Assembly (NCBI RefSeq): GCF_014873915.1
Contig: NZ_JADBEJ010000001.1
Location: 1,240,001-1,304,000 of the forward strand
Source: Amycolatopsis roodepoortensis
GTDB taxonomy: Bacteria; Actinomycetota; Actinomycetes; Mycobacteriales; Pseudonocardiaceae
Reading direction: 5' to 3'
DNA: 64,000 bases
The translations under genes and the position numbers were made by a program. How positions within the stretch are numbered: position 1 is the stretch's first letter; each line of letters starts with the position of its first letter. Of the stretch, positions 26,265 to 35,407 are shown in pieces. The notes below the pieces were generated by a model. It made no database searches, was not told the origin of the DNA, and was given only the letters and a program-made list of their open reading frames with translations.

Positions 26265-27484
26265 GCACGCGTGCAAGGACGCAGGCGGCGGGGGTGGTCT
26301 TCCTCGTCATCCTGGTGCTGCTCGGCTGGCTGGCCGTCGCCATCTTCAACAAGGACTTCGAACGCGCGGAACTGGTCACGCTCAAGACCGACCGCGTCGG
26401 CAACCAGCTAGCCCCGCCCGCCGAGGTCAAGGTCCGCGGCGTCCCGTTCGGCGAGGTCAGGGCGGTGCGAGGCACCGCGGAGGGCGCGGAGATCGACCTC
26501 GCCATCGACCCGGCGAAGATCGATCAGCTGCCGCGCAACGTCTCGGCGCGGTTGCTGCCGAAGACGGTGTTCGGCGAGCGCTATGTCAATCTCGTGCTCC
26601 CGGAGCGGCCGGCGGGAGGTTCGCTGCGGGACGGCGACGTCATCGGCCAGGACCGGTCTTCCAACGCGATCGAACTGGAACGCGTCCTCGGTGATCTGCT
26701 GCCGCTGTTGCGGGCGGTGCAGCCGCAGAAGCTGAACAGCTCACTGGGCGCGATCTCGCTCGCGCTCGACAACCGCGGAAAGTCCTTGGGGGACAGCATC
26801 GTCCAGCTCAACGACCTGCTCAACCAGGTGAATCCGCTGATGCCGCAGTTCAAGGCCGACGTCACCGGTCTCGCCGACGTGGCGGACCTGTACACCGGCG
26901 CGGCGCCGGACATCCTCAAGGCGCTCTCGGATCTCTCCACCACCGCGAAGACCATTGTGGACACTCGGGCGGATCTCGACAAGCTGTATGCCAGCGTCAC
27001 CACCGCGAGCGGCGACCTGAACAAGTTCCTGGTGCAGAACAAGGACAACATCATCGGGGTCAGCGTGAAGAGCAGGCCGACGCTCGAACTGCTGTCCCGC
27101 TATTCGCCCGAGTTCCCTTGCCTGTTCGACGCGGTGAACCGGCTCAAGCCGGTGATGGAGAAGGCCTTGGGCAAGGGCACCGGGGAGCCGGGGCTGCACG
27201 TGACGTTGTCCGTCCACGACCCGCGCGACAAATACGTGCCGGGCCGGGACGATCCGAGGTTCGACCAGAAGGGCGGGCCGCGCTGCTACGGCGGCGGCGG
27301 GACTTCGGCGGCGGTGACTTTCGCCGCCGATGGGGACCTCGGCCCGGCCAATTCGAAGGGGGAGCGGGGGCTGGTCGCCGAGCTGCTGGCGCCGTCGCTC
27401 GGGATGAAGCCGGCCGAGGTCCCGGACTGGAGCAGCGTGCTCGTGGGCCCGGCCCTGCGTGGTACGGAGGTGACCGTCCGATGA
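26261..27484 (+). CDS. mceA: MceA-family substrate-binding protein
   Basis: This 407-residue protein has one N-terminal membrane anchor (about 12-31). It is followed by the MlaD/MCE beta-barrel domain at ~37-115 (VKVRGVPFGEVRAV, GERYVNLVLP) and a long helical needle domain. It ends in a Cys-containing tail with CLFDAVNRL and CYGGGG. It is longer than the other Mce proteins here, typical of MceA. The ATG overlaps the YrbE B stop and the TGA overlaps the MceB ATG. Confidence 0.93.
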   Translation: MSTRARTQAAGVVFLVILVLLGWLAVAIFNKDFERAELVTLKTDRVGNQLAPPAEVKVRGVPFGEVRAVRGTAEGAEIDLAIDPAKIDQLPRNVSARLLPKTVFGERYVNLVLPERPAGGSLRDGDVIGQDRSSNAIELERVLGDLLPLLRAVQPQKLNSSLGAISLALDNRGKSLGDSIVQLNDLLNQVNPLMPQFKADVTGLADVADLYTGAAPDILKALSDLSTTAKTIVDTRADLDKLYASVTTASGDLNKFLVQNKDNIIGVSVKSRPTLELLSRYSPEFPCLFDAVNRLKPVMEKALGKGTGEPGLHVTLSVHDPRDKYVPGRDDPRFDQKGGPRCYGGGGTSAAVTFAADGDLGPANSKGERGLVAELLAPSLGMKPAEVPDWSSVLVGPALRGTEVTVR

Positions 27485-28494
27485 GGGGTATCGCGGGACC
27501 GGCGTTCAAGGGCCTGGTCTTCTTCGTGGTCACCGTGGTGGCGACCGGGATCCTGGCCATCACCATCGCCAACTCCGGGGTCGGCACGACGGTCGGCTAC
27601 ACCGCCAGGTTCACCGACGCCACGTCGGTCAACCCCGGTGACGAGGTCCGGATGTCCGGCGTCCGCATCGGCCAGGTGGATTCGGTCGGCGTGGTCGAAC
27701 GGCGGCTGGCGGACGTGCGGTTCTCGATCGAGAACAAGCGCCGCCTCACCGCCGGGGCCACCGTCACCATCAGGTACCGCAACCTCGTCGGCCAGCGGTA
27801 CCTCTCGATCGACCCCGGCCCGGACGGGCCGGCGGTGCTCGACGAGGGCGCGTTGATCCCGCCGGAGCGGACGCAGCCGGCACTGGATCTGACCGCGTTG
27901 TTCAACGGGTTCAAGCCGTTGTTCCAGGCGCTTTCGCCGAGCGACGTCAACCAGCTGTCGTTCGAGATCGTCCAGGTGCTGCAGGGGGAGGGGAGCACCA
28001 TCGACAGCCTGCTCGAACACACCGCGTCCCTCACGAACACGCTGGCGGGCAAGGACGAGGTGATCGGCCAGGTGGTCGGGAACCTCAACACGGTGCTCGA
28101 CACGCTCAATTCCCAGGGCGACCAGTTCGACAAACTCGTCGACGTCACCGCGCAGCTGGTCTCCGGGCTCGCCGGTGACGCGAAACCGATCGGGCAGGCG
28201 ATCGGCGGGCTCGGCGAGCTCACCACCGCCACCGCGGATCTGCTCCAGGACGGCCGAGCGCCGTTGAAGGACAGCATAAACACTCTCGGTGACCTGTCGA
28301 AGAACCTCGCCGACAACACGCCGGTGTTCGAGCAGTTCCTGGCGAACCTGCCGAAGAAGCTGGACCGCATCGGCTCGATGGTCTCGTACGGCTCGTGGTT
28401 CAACTTCTACCTGTGCTCGGTGAAGTCCGACGCGCCGCCCGCCCCGGGCGGCCCGCCGGTCGGTATCCCGCTGACCCAGGGACGGTGCCGGTGA
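27481..28494 (+). CDS. mceB: MceB-family protein
   Basis: The 337-residue protein has a membrane anchor at ~10-30 and an MCE domain at ~38-115 (DEVRMSGVRIGQVDSV, VGQRYLSIDPG). A helical region to ~300 is followed by a short tail with WFNFYLCSVKSD, a motif shared by MceB proteins. It would be one subunit of the heterohexameric Mce tube that shuttles lipids across the periplasm-like space. It overlaps both neighbours by 4 bp. Confidence 0.93.
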   Translation: MRGIAGPAFKGLVFFVVTVVATGILAITIANSGVGTTVGYTARFTDATSVNPGDEVRMSGVRIGQVDSVGVVERRLADVRFSIENKRRLTAGATVTIRYRNLVGQRYLSIDPGPDGPAVLDEGALIPPERTQPALDLTALFNGFKPLFQALSPSDVNQLSFEIVQVLQGEGSTIDSLLEHTASLTNTLAGKDEVIGQVVGNLNTVLDTLNSQGDQFDKLVDVTAQLVSGLAGDAKPIGQAIGGLGELTTATADLLQDGRAPLKDSINTLGDLSKNLADNTPVFEQFLANLPKKLDRIGSMVSYGSWFNFYLCSVKSDAPPAPGGPPVGIPLTQGRCR

Positions 28495-29501
28495 AAGCGC
28501 CGAGGATCAAACCCTTCCGCAGCCGCAACCCGATCGTCGTCGGCGCCGTCACGGCACTGCTGATGGCGGTGGCGGGCTCGGCGACCTTCTTCTCCGACGA
28601 TCTCCCGCTGGTCGGCGGCGGGACCACGTACGCGGCCGAGTTCACCGAAGCCGCCGGCCTCAAACGCAACGACGAGGTCCGCGTGGCCGGGGTCAAGGTC
28701 GGTGAGGTATCCGACGTCCAGCTGGACGGTGGCCGGGTCAAGGTGCTGTTCCGGGTCAAGGACACCTGGATCGGCAACCGCACGACCGCCGCGATCAAGA
28801 TCAAGACGCTGCTGGGGCAGAAGAACCTGGTCCTCGACCCGGTCGGCAACGCGGAGCTGGATCCGGACGAGCCGATCCCGGTCCAGCGCACGAGCTCGCC
28901 GTACGACGTCACGACGGTGTTCAACGACCTCGCGAACACGGTGGGCGCGATCGACACCGACCAGCTGGCGAAGGCGTTCGGGACCCTGTCGGAAACGCTC
29001 GGCGCCTCCACCCCGCAGGAGGTCCGGACCGCGTTCGACGGCATCACCGCGCTGTCCAAGACGCTGGCCTCCCGTGACCAGGAGCTGGTGAAGCTGTTCG
29101 AGAACACGAACAAGGTGTCGAAGACGCTCGGGGACCGCTCGCAACAGATCGAGGCGTTGATCCGTGACGGCAACACGCTGCTGACGGAGCTGAACGCGCG
29201 CAAGGACGCCATCGCGAAGCTGTTCAGCGGGGTGAAGAACCTGTCGATCCAGCTCAAGGGACTGGTGGCGGACAACCAGAAGACGCTCGGCCCGGCGCTC
29301 GACCAGCTCGATCGCGTCGCCACCGTGCTGCTTCGTAACCAGGACAAGCTCGACGAGAGCCTGCGGCTGGCCGGGCCCTTCTACCGCCTGCTCGGCAACG
29401 CGGTCGGCAACGGCCGCTGGATCGACACCTACATCTGCGGGCTCGTCCCGACCGGCGGCACGCCGGGCAGCTGCATGCCTTCGAGGAAGGGGGGACGCTG
29501 A
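28491..29501 (+). CDS. mceC: MceC-family protein
   Basis: The 336-residue protein starts at GTG 28491 inside a GTGA overlap. It has an N-terminal anchor (VVGAVTALLMAVAGS), an MCE domain (RVAGVKVGEVSDV, LGQKNLVLDP) and a helical region with heptad-like repeats. The tail WIDTYICGLVP resembles that of other MceC proteins. The one-base overlap with the MceD start (TGATG) suggests translational coupling. Confidence 0.92.
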   Translation: MKAPRIKPFRSRNPIVVGAVTALLMAVAGSATFFSDDLPLVGGGTTYAAEFTEAAGLKRNDEVRVAGVKVGEVSDVQLDGGRVKVLFRVKDTWIGNRTTAAIKIKTLLGQKNLVLDPVGNAELDPDEPIPVQRTSSPYDVTTVFNDLANTVGAIDTDQLAKAFGTLSETLGASTPQEVRTAFDGITALSKTLASRDQELVKLFENTNKVSKTLGDRSQQIEALIRDGNTLLTELNARKDAIAKLFSGVKNLSIQLKGLVADNQKTLGPALDQLDRVATVLLRNQDKLDESLRLAGPFYRLLGNAVGNGRWIDTYICGLVPTGGTPGSCMPSRKGGR

Positions 29502-30505
29502 TGGGGCGCCACTTCACGTTGTCGGATCTCGGGGCGCAGGCCCGGCGGCGGGCCTGGGTGCGACGGCTCGCGCTCGCAGTCGTCGCCGGGCTCCTCGTGA
29601 CGGCCGCCTGGCCGCTGCTGACCAGGCAGGCCGACCGCGTCCTGACCGGGTTCTTCACCGCGACCGTCGGGGTCTACCCGAACACCGAGGTCCGGGTGCT
29701 CGGCGTCCCGATCGGTTCGGTGACCAAGGTCGAACCGCGCGGCACGAATGTCGAGGTGACCATGACGGTCCGGCCGGACGTCAAACTGCCCGCCGACGTC
29801 GGCGCCGTCGTGATCACGCCGAGCCTGGTCGCCGACCGGTACGTGCAGCTCACCCCGGTGTACGTCGGCGGGCCGGAACTGGGCGACGACGGGCGGATCC
29901 CGCCCGAGCGCACCGTCACCCCGGTGGAGGTCGACGAACTCCTGGGCAGCCTCAACCAGCTGATGACCGCGCTGGGGCCGAAGGGCGCCAACCGGGACGG
30001 CGCGGTCAGCGACGTCCTGACCAAGGCCGCGGAGTACCTCGACGGCAACGGCGGCAAGCTCGGCGAGGCGATCAAGAACCTCGGCGAGTTCGCCAGGACC
30101 GCGAGCGATTCCAAGGACGACCTGTTCAACTCGGTCGACAACATCAGCAAGTTCACCGCGATGCTCGCGTCGAACGACGACAAGGTGAAACAGGCGATCC
30201 AGCAGATCTCGTCGCTCAGCAAGATCCTTGCCGATCAGCGGGACCAGTTCTCCGGCGCGATGACCGAACTGACCGAAGCGCTCAGCGTGGTGCAGGGGTT
30301 CATCAAGGACAACCGGGGCAAGGTGAAGTCCGATGTGGACAAACTCGCCGAGATCACCAAACTGCTCAGTCAACAGAAGGCATCGCTCAGCGAAGCGCTC
30401 GACGCCGCGCCGAACGCGCTGGCGAACGTGCTCGGCGCGTACAACCAGGGCGCGGGAACGCTGGACGGCCGGGGGAACCTCACCGAATTCTCGGGGGCGA
30501 AATGA
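29501..30505 (+). CDS. mceD: MceD-family protein
   Basis: The 334-residue protein has an anchor at ~23-42 and an MCE domain at ~55-130 (VRVLGVPIGSVTKV, ADRYVQLTPV). A helical region follows. It lacks the Cys-containing tail of MceA-C and ends in a Gly-rich stretch. It overlaps MceC by one base and MceE by four. Confidence 0.92.
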   Translation: MGRHFTLSDLGAQARRRAWVRRLALAVVAGLLVTAAWPLLTRQADRVLTGFFTATVGVYPNTEVRVLGVPIGSVTKVEPRGTNVEVTMTVRPDVKLPADVGAVVITPSLVADRYVQLTPVYVGGPELGDDGRIPPERTVTPVEVDELLGSLNQLMTALGPKGANRDGAVSDVLTKAAEYLDGNGGKLGEAIKNLGEFARTASDSKDDLFNSVDNISKFTAMLASNDDKVKQAIQQISSLSKILADQRDQFSGAMTELTEALSVVQGFIKDNRGKVKSDVDKLAEITKLLSQQKASLSEALDAAPNALANVLGAYNQGAGTLDGRGNLTEFSGAK

Positions 30506-31479
30506 AAACCCGGCTCGCCGCGGTCCTGGTCCTCGTGCTGGCCGCCACCGGTTGCAGCGGCGGTGTCGACGTCTACGACATCCCGCTGCCGGGCGGGGCC
30601 GCGCTGGGAGAGCGCCCGATCCACGTCACGGCGAGTTTCACGAACGTGCTGGATCTCGTGCCGCAGTCCGGGGTGAAGGTCAACGACGTCCCGGTCGGCC
30701 AGGTGCGGACCGTCGAGCTGGCGCCCGACGGTCGCAGCGCGGTGGTCGGCCTGCTCATCAACGGGGACGTGAACCTGCCCGCCAACTCCGTCGCACGGCT
30801 GCGGCAGGCGAGCATCCTCGGCGAGAAGTTCGTCGAGCTCGCGCCGCCGCCCGAGGGGACGCCGACCGGGCGGCTGATCGACGGCGCGGTGATCCCGCTG
30901 GCCGGCTCGTCGCTGACGCCGGAGATCGAGGAGGTGTTCGGCGCGCTTTCCCTGCTGCTCAACGGTGGCGGCGTCGCGCAGGTGCAGAACATCACCCGTG
31001 AACTCAACGACGCGCTCGGCGGCAAGGAAAGCGCCGCGCGGAGCCTGTTGTCCAATTTGGACAAGTTCGTGCGCGGTCTCGACGAGCACAAGGCCGAGAT
31101 CACCCGCGCCATCGAGAGCGTCAACAAGCTCGCGGCGACGCTGAACGCGAACACCGAGGAGATCAAGGCGACGCTGAACGGGCTCACCCCCGGGATCGAG
31201 GTGCTGAACCAGCAGCGTCAGGCGTTGGTCGGGATGCTCAAGTCGCTGGACGGGCTCACCTCGGTCGCGGTCGACACGGTGAACCGCAGCAAGGACGACC
31301 TCGTCGCCGACCTCAAGGCGCTCGAACCGCTGCTGCGGAAGCTGGCCGACTCCGGGGACAAGCTGCCGAAGGCGATGGAGATGATCTTCACCTTCCCGTT
31401 CCCCGACGCGGCGCTGGAAGCCATCCGCGGCGACTACCTGAACACATTCCTGACCTTCAAGAACAGTGGTGGCCGCTGA
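30502..31479 (+). CDS. mceE: MceE-family lipoprotein (LprN-like)
   Basis: The 325-residue protein has a lipoprotein signal with lipobox LAATGC (Cys18), so it is lipid-anchored rather than held by a helix, as expected for the E subunit. The MCE domain is at ~40-115 (VKVNDVPVGQVRTV, LGEKFVELAP). The following helical part is predicted to join the central tube. Its stop overlaps the MceF start by one base. Confidence 0.93.
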   Translation: MKTRLAAVLVLVLAATGCSGGVDVYDIPLPGGAALGERPIHVTASFTNVLDLVPQSGVKVNDVPVGQVRTVELAPDGRSAVVGLLINGDVNLPANSVARLRQASILGEKFVELAPPPEGTPTGRLIDGAVIPLAGSSLTPEIEEVFGALSLLLNGGGVAQVQNITRELNDALGGKESAARSLLSNLDKFVRGLDEHKAEITRAIESVNKLAATLNANTEEIKATLNGLTPGIEVLNQQRQALVGMLKSLDGLTSVAVDTVNRSKDDLVADLKALEPLLRKLADSGDKLPKAMEMIFTFPFPDAALEAIRGDYLNTFLTFKNSGGR

Positions 31480-32579
31480 TGCTGACCAGATTCGTCCGCG
31501 TCCAGCTGGTGGTCTTCGTGACCATCGCGGTCCTCGGCGTGGCGTACGTCGGCGCGACGTACGCGGGGCTGGACAAACTGGTGCTCGATCGCGGGTACAC
31601 CGTCAAAGTGCGGCTCGCCACCGGTGGCGGCATCTTCAGCAACGCCGAAGTCACCTATCGGGGCGTGCCGATCGGCCGGGTCGGTGAACTGCGGCTGACC
31701 GCCTCCGGTATGGAGGTCGATCTCGAGATCGAGCCGGGCGGCCCGGAGGTGCCCGCGGACACCGAAGCCGTCGTCGCCAACCGGTCCGCCGTCGGCGAGC
31801 AGTACGTCGACCTGCGGCCTCGCCGCGACAACGGAGCCATGCTCCGGGACGGTTCGGTGATCGCCGAGGCGGACACGAAGATCCCGTTGCCGGTGGACGT
31901 CGTCCTGTCCAGTGTGGACTCTTTCGCCAACTCGGTGCCGAAGCCGGCGCTGCGGACCGTGGTCGACGAGCTGTACAAGGCGACGTCCGACGCCGGACCG
32001 GCGCTGGATCAGCTCGTCGGGCGGGGGATCGAGTTCGTGCAAGAGGCGAGCGCGCATGTCGGCCCGCTGACTCGGTTCGTGACCGACGCGCAGACCGTGC
32101 TCGACACCCAGGTTTCGCAGGCGGACGCGATCCGCTCGTTCGGTGCCAACGCGAAACTGCTCGCCGCGACGCTGAAGAACTCGGACGGCGATCTGCGGCG
32201 GCTGATCCCGGCCGTCCCGGCGGCCGCGAACGAGGTCAGCACGCTCCTGCGGGAGACCGGCCCGAGTCTCGGCATCCTGCTGGCCAACCTGCTGACCACC
32301 GCGGACGTGCTGGAAACGCGTCAGGACGGCATCGAGCAGCTGCTGGTCACCGCGCCCAAGGCGGTCGCCGCGGGACACGCGATCATGGGACCGGACGGCG
32401 CGCGCGTCGGTCTCTCGCTGACGTTCTTCGATCCGCCGCCGTGCGTCACCGGTTACGGGACCGCTTACCGCGACGGACTCGACACGACTCCGCGTCCGTT
32501 GAACACCGCGGCGCGCTGTGCCCTGCCCAAGGGCAACCCCACGAACGTGCGCGGCTCGCAGAACGTGCCGGGAAGGTGA
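31479..32579 (+). CDS. mceF: MceF-family protein
   Basis: The 366-residue protein has an anchor at ~8-28 and an MCE domain at ~40-115 (VTYRGVPIGRVGEL, VGEQYVDLRP). The helical region is followed by a C-terminal extension with CVTGYGTAYRDG, a feature of MceF proteins. It completes the six-subunit set. The TGA overlaps an in-frame GTG of the next gene. Confidence 0.92.
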   Translation: MLTRFVRVQLVVFVTIAVLGVAYVGATYAGLDKLVLDRGYTVKVRLATGGGIFSNAEVTYRGVPIGRVGELRLTASGMEVDLEIEPGGPEVPADTEAVVANRSAVGEQYVDLRPRRDNGAMLRDGSVIAEADTKIPLPVDVVLSSVDSFANSVPKPALRTVVDELYKATSDAGPALDQLVGRGIEFVQEASAHVGPLTRFVTDAQTVLDTQVSQADAIRSFGANAKLLAATLKNSDGDLRRLIPAVPAAANEVSTLLRETGPSLGILLANLLTTADVLETRQDGIEQLLVTAPKAVAAGHAIMGPDGARVGLSLTFFDPPPCVTGYGTAYRDGLDTTPRPLNTAARCALPKGNPTNVRGSQNVPGR

Positions 32580-32584
32580 AGGCC

Positions 32585-33088
32585 ATGACACGAATCGCCG
32601 CGTTCCTCGCCGCTGCCACCACGGCCTTGGCGGCTTGGTTCGGTTACTCGTGGTGGGACGCGAGCCACGACGAAGGCGTCGCGCGGGCGACGGTCCGCGA
32701 AGAGGCATTGCAGGTGGGCAGGCAGGCCGTCGCCGCTCTGACCACTTTGGACTACCGGCAGGCGGAACAGGGTTACCAGAACTGGCTGAACCTGTCCGGC
32801 GGCGCGTTGCACGATGAACTGGCGCGCGACCGCGAAGGCGGTCTCGGCCGGATCGGCCAGGCGAAGACCGTCACCACCGGCCGGGTCGTCGACGCCGCGG
32901 TGACCGAAGTGGACAGTGGCGGCGGAACGGCCGAGGTGATCGCTTCGGTCGAACTCGAGGTGCGGCCCGAAGGCGGGGAGGCGGTGACCAAGCACAACCG
33001 GTTCCGCGCCGGCCTGAACCGGACACCGGACGGGTGGCGCGTCACGTCGCTCGGCCAGGTGCCGGTGACCGACACCGGAAAGCCCTGA
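32585..33088 (+). CDS. Mce-associated membrane protein (Mam-type) 1
   Basis: The 167-residue protein has one N-terminal membrane helix and an extracytoplasmic NTF2-like/Mam domain (ALTTLDYRQAEQGYQNWLNLSGG..., WRVTSLGQV), as found at the ends of actinobacterial mce operons. Mycobacterial Mam proteins stabilise the Mce complexes. ATG 32585 was chosen; GTG 32576 would overlap the MceF stop in the operon's usual GTGA manner and is equally possible. Confidence 0.82.
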   Translation: MTRIAAFLAAATTALAAWFGYSWWDASHDEGVARATVREEALQVGRQAVAALTTLDYRQAEQGYQNWLNLSGGALHDELARDREGGLGRIGQAKTVTTGRVVDAAVTEVDSGGGTAEVIASVELEVRPEGGEAVTKHNRFRAGLNRTPDGWRVTSLGQVPVTDTGKP

Positions 33089-33099
33089 CGGAGGACGGG

Positions 33100-33741
33100 A
33101 TGACCACGAAACGAGCCGTCAAACCGCCGCGGCGCGCGGTGAAGGTCGCCGGGAAGATGGGCGGGAGCACAAAGGTTCTCGAAGTGCCCGCCGAGGACGT
33201 TCCCGAGGAAGTCCTTGAGGAGGCGCCGGCCGTCGTCGCTCCGGTGCGGCGGCGGGGAGCGATGGTGTTCGGCGCGGTCGCGCTGGTGATGGCGGGCCTC
33301 GCGGGGTGGTTCGCCGTCGAGGCGCGGGACACCACGGCGGTGCTGGCGCACAACACGGCGCTGACCGACGTCGCCACCACCGCGGAGGTGAGCGACCAGA
33401 TCGGCAAGGCGCTCGGCACGGTTTTCTCCTATCGCTTTGACGACCCAGCCAAGAGCGAGAAAGCCGCGAAAGAGGTCCTCACCGGGCCGGCGCTGGGGCA
33501 GTACGACCAGCTGTTCGCGCAGGTCCGCGGGCTGGCGGCGGACCAGAAACTGGTCGTGACCTCGACGGCGGTGGTCTCGGGGGTGAAGGTCCTCGACGGG
33601 GACCGGGCGTCGCTGCTGGTGTTCCTGGACCAGACCGGCGTGCGCGGGGACGGGCAACGCAGTACCGGTGCGGCACAGCTGAGCGTCAGCGCGGAACGGG
33701 CTGAGGGGAAGTGGCGAGTGACGGCTTTGGCCGCCGCCTGA
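33100..33741 (+). CDS. Mce-associated membrane protein (Mam-type) 2
   Basis: The 213-residue protein has a basic then acidic ~50-residue cytoplasmic N-terminus and one membrane helix (AMVFGAVALVMAGLAGWFAVE). An extracytoplasmic Mam-like domain ends in WRVTALAAA. It has the same architecture as its neighbour and is the last gene of the mce operon. The ATG at 33100 has GGAGGACGGG just upstream. Confidence 0.82.
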   Translation: MTTKRAVKPPRRAVKVAGKMGGSTKVLEVPAEDVPEEVLEEAPAVVAPVRRRGAMVFGAVALVMAGLAGWFAVEARDTTAVLAHNTALTDVATTAEVSDQIGKALGTVFSYRFDDPAKSEKAAKEVLTGPALGQYDQLFAQVRGLAADQKLVVTSTAVVSGVKVLDGDRASLLVFLDQTGVRGDGQRSTGAAQLSVSAERAEGKWRVTALAAA

Positions 33742-33759
33742 CGTCGGGGAGCTGAGGTA

Positions 33760-33776
33760 CATGAAGGGCCTTCATG
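33760..33776. repeat. short palindrome CATGAAGG-G-CCTTCATG
   Basis: This perfect 17-bp palindrome lies just past the mce operon stop. It belongs to the TGAAGG/CCTTCA hairpin type seen again at 34066, 52976 and 53238. It may act as a terminator or processing stem, although no T-run follows. Confidence 0.5.
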
Positions 33777-34013
33777 CACTCGGGAAAGGGAGCCATGGCG
33801 CCCGCTGGTAATTGAGGGGTGCGTGCAGACCGTCTGACGGGCATGGCGACAACTGTGTGGATTTTGGTGCGTTAGGTGACCCGAAATCCACACGGTCCGG
33901 CATGAGCCTGCTGTGAGCCCTCACTCAACGCAACCAGGGTCCCTCGACCGCTCCCGTGAGTGACTTTCCCGTACCTCCAGCACACGGCCGGGTGTCGTGC
34001 CTGGCTGGAGGGA

Positions 34014-34034
34014 TCCCGAAAGTGGCTTTCGCGA
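34014..34034. repeat. solitary half of the GCGAAAGTGGCTTTCGC repeat family
   Basis: CCGAAAGTGGCTTTCGCGAC matches the right arm of the inverted repeats at 42741 and 53059, but no left arm lies next to it. It may be a remnant of a decayed element. Confidence 0.5.
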
Positions 34035-34065
34035 CACCACCCGCGCGCTCCATAAGGTCGCGCCA

Positions 34066-34120
34066 GCGCGTGAAGGCCCCCTTCCCTCGGCTCAGCCGAG
34101 GGAAGGGGGCCTTCACGCGC
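34066..34120. terminator. perfect 27-bp hairpin, likely bidirectional terminator
   Basis: The arms 34066-34092 and 34094-34120 are perfect reverse complements. They run GCGCGTGAAGGCCCCCTTCC and onward, with the centre at GGCTCAGCC. The hairpin sits between the convergent mce operon and the PucR gene. Such strong stems without a T-run act as terminators in high-GC actinobacteria. Confidence 0.7.
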
Positions 34121-34126
34121 AAAGCC

Positions 34127-35371
34127 TCACGAAGGGGCGGCCCGCAGCGCCAGGATCATCTCGAACCGCCGCTCAGGATCCCGCAGCCCGTCCGCGAACA
34201 GCGCCTCCAGTTCCTGGGCACGCGACCGCACCGTCTGCGGGTGCACGGCCAGCCGTTCCGCCACCTCGCGCACGTTCCCGCAGGTCTCCAGCCACGCCAG
34301 CAGCGTCCCCGCCAGCCGTGAATGCTGCTTCCCGGTCAGGCTGGCCAGCGGCCCGAGCCGTTCCCGGACGAGTTCGGTGGCCAGGAACGGTTCCTTGAGC
34401 AGCCACAGGCGCGAAAGATGGTCGACGCACCACGTCACGGGCTCGTCGGCGAGCGCGCCGGAGTCGACGAGCCGCAGGGCTTCGCGTGCGGCCCGTAGCG
34501 AGCGTGCCGCGAAAACGGGCGGGACGGCGGGGCCGATCGCGGCCCGCCAGCCGGCCAGTTCTTCGGCGAATCGGTCCCGTTCCTCCGGTTCCGGCGCGGG
34601 CATGAGGAGGCAGGGGGTGGCGCTCTCGAAGTCGGCCAGCGCGCTCGGCGCGGCCGCCGGTGCTTCGTCCGACGGCCGGTCGAGGGCGACGGCGACGAGC
34701 CGGTCCGGTAGTGGCCAGCGGGCGAGGTCGGCAGCGTGTTTGACGACCTCGGGCGGTGACGGCGGCTCGGCGAGCAAGAGTTCCATCAGGCGGTGCCGCC
34801 GGCGCTCCAGTGCGCCGGCGGCCTTTTCCCGTGCTTCCGCGTGACCCTCGACCGACAGCGCCGACAGTTCGTCGATGTAAGCGAAGATGGCCTCCGCGAG
34901 CAGGCACAGCGTCGCCGAAGGAACTCCCGCGCGGCGGCCGGCTTCGGCCACCCGGCGCCACGTCACCCTGGCGCCGACGCGGTACGCCGCCTGGAGGACG
35001 TCGACGTTGCGGCCCTGGTGGAACTCCTGGACACCCAGGCTCAGGAACACGCTCCGGCGGTCCTCCGACGGCGCGTCCGGGTTCCCGATCCGCTCCACGA
35101 ACTGCAGGAACGCCATCTGGACGCCGGTCTTGAGCGCCTTCCCGAACGCGCCGTCCAGTGGTCGCGCGTAGTCGGGGATGGTCCGCTGGATCTCGCGGAC
35201 CACCTCCCCGGCCACGTCGGCCAGCACCGGCCTGAACACCGTCGCCAGTTCTCTCGGCAGCAGCGCCCAGAGCTGGACCGGGCGCCCACCCGGCCCACCC
35301 GGCCGGGCAGGCGTGAGCAGCGGTCCGTACGTCGCCTCGACCCCGCTGCGGGCGTCCTGCGGTCGGGTCAC
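34127..35371 (-). CDS. PucR-family regulator 1 (C-terminal HTH_30)
   Basis: This 414-residue protein has an N-terminal all-helical sensor-like region (LWALLPRELATVFRPVL onward). The C-terminal PucR-type helix-turn-helix is at ~350-400 (TLLAWLETCGNVREVAERL, then AVHPQTVRSR). It is one of four paralogues in 7 kb. GTG 35371 has GAGG motifs upstream and lies 36 bp after the stop of regulator 2, so the two are probably co-transcribed. The N-terminal region lacks a recognisable metabolite-binding GAF domain, so the signal is unknown. Confidence 0.85.
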   Translation of the reverse strand: MTRPQDARSGVEATYGPLLTPARPGGPGGRPVQLWALLPRELATVFRPVLADVAGEVVREIQRTIPDYARPLDGAFGKALKTGVQMAFLQFVERIGNPDAPSEDRRSVFLSLGVQEFHQGRNVDVLQAAYRVGARVTWRRVAEAGRRAGVPSATLCLLAEAIFAYIDELSALSVEGHAEAREKAAGALERRRHRLMELLLAEPPSPPEVVKHAADLARWPLPDRLVAVALDRPSDEAPAAAPSALADFESATPCLLMPAPEPEERDRFAEELAGWRAAIGPAVPPVFAARSLRAAREALRLVDSGALADEPVTWCVDHLSRLWLLKEPFLATELVRERLGPLASLTGKQHSRLAGTLLAWLETCGNVREVAERLAVHPQTVRSRAQELEALFADGLRDPERRFEMILALRAAPS

Positions 35372-35407
35372 CTCGTCACCTCGTCGTGAGTGGGAAACGC
35401 TGATCGG

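Larger units (their letters stand above)
33742..34126. other. intergenic region after the mce operon
   Basis: This region of 385 bp lies between the convergent mce operon and a PucR-type regulator gene. It holds three repeat features described separately (33760, 34014, 34066). The remainder shows no credible coding sequence. Confidence 0.6.

Noticed and set aside
24617..33741. Mce operon as virulence factor
   Set aside because: The gene set is ordinary for soil actinomycetes. Lipid or sterol uptake is the supported reading, and nothing here indicates pathogenesis.
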